This document shows, one piece after another, positions 60,930-64,000 of a stretch of DNA of 64,000 nucleotides. Both the position numbers and the translations under genes were made by a program. The DNA comes from Tetraselmis striata. Lineage: Eukaryota > Chlorophyta > Chlorodendrophyceae > Chlorodendrales > Chlorodendraceae. The stretch covers positions 226,164 through 290,163 of the forward strand of contig VCJN01000931.1 of assembly GCA_006384855.1 (NCBI GenBank), read 5' to 3'. The first letter of the stretch is position 1. Every line of letters begins with the position of its first letter. The notes under the pieces were generated by a model. The model was not told the DNA's origin. It did not search any database and saw only the letters and a list, made by a program, of their open reading frames with translations.

Positions 60930-61904
60930 ATACCACAAGAAGATGGCCGCCGCTGTGCGGACGGCGGTGGTTGTAAATGAGGACGGCAAGGCCGGCAGCC
61001 GCCCCTGCTCCGCCGGTGGCTCAAGGCCCGGTTCCGCTCGCTCCGGGTGGGAATCCAGGCCAGGCTCCTCGGGTGGCTCCCGTCCCTCCTCCGCCAAGCC
61101 CCTCCTCCGCTCGGCCAGCCTCTGCCAGGCCCGCCTCCGCACGCCCAGCCTCTGCGCGTCCAGCCTCGCCCCTGCCGGCCCCGGAGCGCCCCTCATCCTC
61201 GCGCCCGGTCCGGCCCAGCTCCGTGCGCCCATCTTCTCCAGGTTTGACCTTCAGCCGCTTCAGGCGCGCAAACACCACCTCGGATGCCCGATCCTTTGAG
61301 GTCGAGTCGTCAGCTCATGCGGAGCTGCGAGGGGCGCGGCCCGCAGGGGGTCCAAGAGGTGCGCCTCTCCTCCCATGCCGACACCGCACCCAAGCACCGC
61401 GCTATAAGGGCCGCGGACGGGGAGGTGTTGCGATATATCAAGAGCCGTAGTGCTGCGGGTCCCCGGCGCTGTGCTGGATATGGCGAGTTGGCGTGCTCCA
61501 TCATCCCGCCTGGGTGCGGAAATGAGTGATAGAAGGGAATCCGTACTGGCAGGGTAGGCAGGGTGAATCAACTCGGTACCTCAGCAACCGCGCTCCTCAC
61601 TACTGACCTCCGATTGGCTCTCCGTGCGCAGATACCCTTCAAGCCGAGCACGCTGGGGCGGGCAACCATGAGGAATTGGCAAGCAGCAGGGGCGAATGAG
61701 GTGACGTCGTTCCAGCCGCCGCCCGGCCTGCCACGGCAGCTTGACCTGCAGCTGGAGGACATGGAGCAGTCGGGCTCGTCGGCCGAGGCCGAGGCGCAGA
61801 GCCCTTCCAGCAAGGAGCTCTTCCGAAACATGCTCTCCAAGGCGGGGAGCAGCTTCGACAACATGAAGAACCTGTCTCTAAAACTCATGCCGAACCACCT
61901 GTAG
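60930..61904 (+). CDS. Ser/Arg/Pro-rich, largely disordered protein of unknown function
   Basis: Two exons are readable: 60,930-61,300 (acceptor CCTTGCAG; first ATG at 60,943) and 61,632-61,904 (acceptor GTGCGCAG). The join SFE|IPFKPS is phase 0. The first exon begins MAAAVRTAVVVNEDGKAG and then carries SRPGSARSG and SRPSSAKP motifs, followed by four ARPAS-type repeats and RPSSSRPVRPSSVRPSS. The repeats lie in a different frame from the start, so a one-base change near 61,100 must be assumed. The second exon reads LQLEDMEQSGSSAEAEAQ and ends SKAGSSFDNMKNLSLKLMPN before the stop. Upstream exons may exist. The composition suggests a phosphorylatable linker or cytoskeletal protein, which is inference only. 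Confidence 0.6.
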
Positions 61905-62560
61905 GGATGGCCTCACTCGTGATGGGCGGCCAGAGTGCCCCCCCCCCAAAAAAAACTCCACAGCAGAGAATAAGCCAACATCAGATATGGCACAGGGGGT
62001 GGCCTCCCTGATCAGCTACGGAATCGCTGGGACGACACCGCCACCCCTGCTCACGTATCCTGGACAGGCATGCACGGTGCAAATAAGCTATAAACTTGAG
62101 TAATAGCTTCAATACTTAATTACTCATTACTCCTTATATCATCGGAAGGCTGCAACACATACACTCCACCAAAAAAGTCATCGTCTCCTGTCCTTTGCCC
62201 CCCCCCTCCCCCCCCCCCTGGGTCATCCTTCCCCAAAAGTTGTCTGCCGAAAAATGTCAGAGGGTTGGCGAACACCAGGTTCGGATCGCCGCACATGCAT
62301 GGTTGTGGGGTGTCGAGACGCTGCTGTACTTCTGAACGTGACAAAAGGTTGCCGCCACCAAAACACACGGGATGGCCGACAAAGTATGCCTGGCACAGGA
62401 AGGGGGGTTAGAGGGGGGGATGATGCTTTCTCTCCGTGTCCCGTTAAAATGCCGGCCGCGAAGGGGGCAATGCGACAGTTGCGATAGGGTAGGAGCTTGC
62501 CCGCCGGCTGGGCGCTGCAGGCGCGCCTCCTCGTCGTTGCATGTGGCGCAGGAGGAAGGG

Positions 62561-63875
62561 CTACGTGGAGCCCTCGCTGGGCGCGTCCGTGCCGCTGGCC
62601 GGTTGCGTGGGGATGCCTGCCGCCTGCAGCGCCGCGCCCAGCGCCTCGATGGCGTCCTCCGTCCGAGTCGTCCTCCAAGGGGTCCGCGGCAGCGCCTCCC
62701 GCGGGGGCGGAGGAACATGGCGGGCTCCCCCGGGAAACAGCTGCCCGTACAGCTGCTCGGCCCTGCTGCATGCACTGCAGGGGGCGGCGACAGCAAAGAG
62801 GGGAAGGCGGTGGTTCGGGCAGGAAGGGGGTGGGGGGGGGGGGGGTGTCAGGGCGCCTGCCTGCCAATCAAACATCCGGAACATGCAGCACCCCTACCCA
62901 CTGAAGGCAGTATTCACGGCAGGATGGACATGCCAGCCACGGCCAGGTACGCGTGGGCGCCGCCCCCCACCTGCGAGTACTCCAAACCGCCATCCGGCAT
63001 TTGGACACAGCGCCACATTGGGTGGATTGTGCGCCTCGGGATCCAGCTCCACTGCGGTGGCTTGATGGTAGAAGCCCATCACCAGCACGCGCGGACTGAA
63101 GTCCGGCCTGGCAGGGACCCGCCCTGCTCGCCCTGCGTGCCCCCACCCTCAGCCCTGCCCTTAGTTCCCGCAGCAGCTGGGCTCCCCGGTCGCAGGCGCT
63201 TGCTCCGAGTCCGGCGGGCACCCGCAGCAGCGCGTCGACGGCTGGGCGGCAGGTCCTGTGCAGCTGTGGCGCTGGGCGAGGACGCGCGGGTGGTGAAGTA
63301 GACCAGGTACCTGGCAGCAGCCGGGGCAGCGCTGTCAGCATGGGCGGGGCAGAGCTGGCGCCACCCGGGCGGGAGGGTCGGCCCGGGGGGGGGTTACCGG
63401 TTACTGCCGGCAGGCGTGACCGCGGCTGCGGGGCCCAGCTGCAGCACGTGTATCGCCGCTGCGTTGTGTCCGTCCAGAGCGCGCGGCGGGATGACCACCA
63501 GCGACATCGACTCGCCTTCCTGAAGCCCGGCCAGGCGCGCATGTTAGCAGCGGCAGCGGCAAGCGAAACAAGTCAGCGAATCATGCTGGGTAGGCGTGGA
63601 GGTGGCAAGGAGGAAGCGGGGCTCGCCTGGATCGGACCGTCGGTGATGGCAACGCAGCGGGAAATCCAGCCGCCCAGCGACAGTCGCTCGGGCGGCAGCA
63701 GCCCGTAGAGCGTCTCCGCGTTGCCCACCAGGGCGCGGCAGCGCAGCAGCTGCCCCTCGCCTGTCCTCACCGCCAGCACCGCACCGCCGTCGCTGCCCGA
63801 CGCCATCACGATGCCGTCCACCGGGCAGCGCAGCACGTAGGTAGCGCCGCCCACCGCGCCCACCCGGCAAAACGC
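62561..63875 (-). CDS. Rab escort protein / Rab GDI family, 3' part (5' end beyond window)
   Basis: Exon 63,627-63,875 reads AFCRVGAVGGATYVLRCPVD, later LVGNAETLYGLLPP and ITDGPIQ. Exon 63,398-63,519 reads EGESMSLVVIPPRALDGHNA. The next starts at 63,310 (YLVYFTTRASSP). Further segments read RVLVMGFYHQATAVELDP, NPPNVALCP and DGGLEYSQ, and a last exon, AEQLYGQLFPGG, ends at a stop at 62,561. The order, the Gly-rich GGxYxLR strand, the IPP motif and the C-terminal LF..LFP segment fit REP/GDI proteins, which bind Rab GTPases and present them to geranylgeranyl transferase or extract them from membranes. The intron after 63,627 has a GC donor. The frame appears to shift by one base near 63,245 and 62,995, so boundaries between 62,800 and 63,250 are unsettled. 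Confidence 0.75.
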
Positions 63876-64000
63876 CTGGGGGCGAGGGGGCGATCGCATG
63901 GTGTCTCTCCAATGTCAGAACGCCTGTGCGCTGATATTGTCGCTGGACAGCCCAGTGTGCATAAATACATGCTTGGATGGTGCCAGAAAACCGTCCATTT

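Noticed and set aside
62372..63301. A 309-codon plus-strand frame
   Set aside because: It is antisense to the REP-like exons, is Arg/Gly/Pro-rich throughout and crosses their introns.

Overview
The window is nuclear DNA of an intron-rich, GC-rich eukaryote, most likely a unicellular alga or related protist. Its genes are broken by many short introns, it carries plant-type telomere-like (TTTAGGG) motifs and several families of eukaryotic transposon remnants, and it has no bacterial gene organisation. I cannot name the lineage from sequence alone. Long runs of C or G (14 to 40 bases) recur throughout; within genes they usually read as poly-C on the coding strand, often directly after a 5' splice site.

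Layout. 1-14 kb is an accessory, transposon-rich region: possible retroelement and tyrosine-recombinase remnants (2.4-4.4 kb), a small basic-protein gene (5.3-5.85 kb, minus), an unrecognised frame-broken gene with a Cys-rich motif (6.3-7.85 kb, plus), a 1.8-kb complex repeat array (8.3-10.06 kb), a piggyBac-like C-terminal zinc motif (10.7-11.2 kb) and a decayed LINE-type retrotransposon (11.6-13.5 kb). 14.3-16.4 kb holds a six-exon gene for a predicted N-myristoylated LRAT-domain protein. 16.4-21.5 kb has no gene I can support. 21.5-36.3 kb is one 29-exon minus-strand gene for a polycystin-type (TRPP/PKD2-like) channel whose first extracellular loop is enlarged to about 1,300 residues with two LamG-like regions; its introns carry a 1.6-kb minisatellite and two MITE-like insertions. 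37-42.9 kb is gene-poor.

42.9-54.4 kb is a complete 19-exon minus-strand gene for a full-length ABCC/MRP transporter (1,686 residues, all exon phases consistent). Its introns carry two more MITE copies and a fold-back element. 54.5-60.9 kb is again repeat- and transposon-rich, including a restriction-like endonuclease remnant of a retroelement (58.8-59.4 kb). 60.9-61.9 kb is a plus-strand gene for a disordered Ser/Arg/Pro-rich protein, convergent with the 3' part of a Rab escort protein/Rab GDI-like gene (62.6-63.9 kb, minus) that runs off the window end.

The recognised genes are unrelated housekeeping or membrane functions: lipid modification, cation channel, organic-anion export and Rab prenylation. 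They do not form a pathway. The most unusual signals are the enlarged polycystin loop, five GC-AG introns, the poly-C tracts tied to splice sites, a 17-nt microexon, and a MITE family found only inside introns here.
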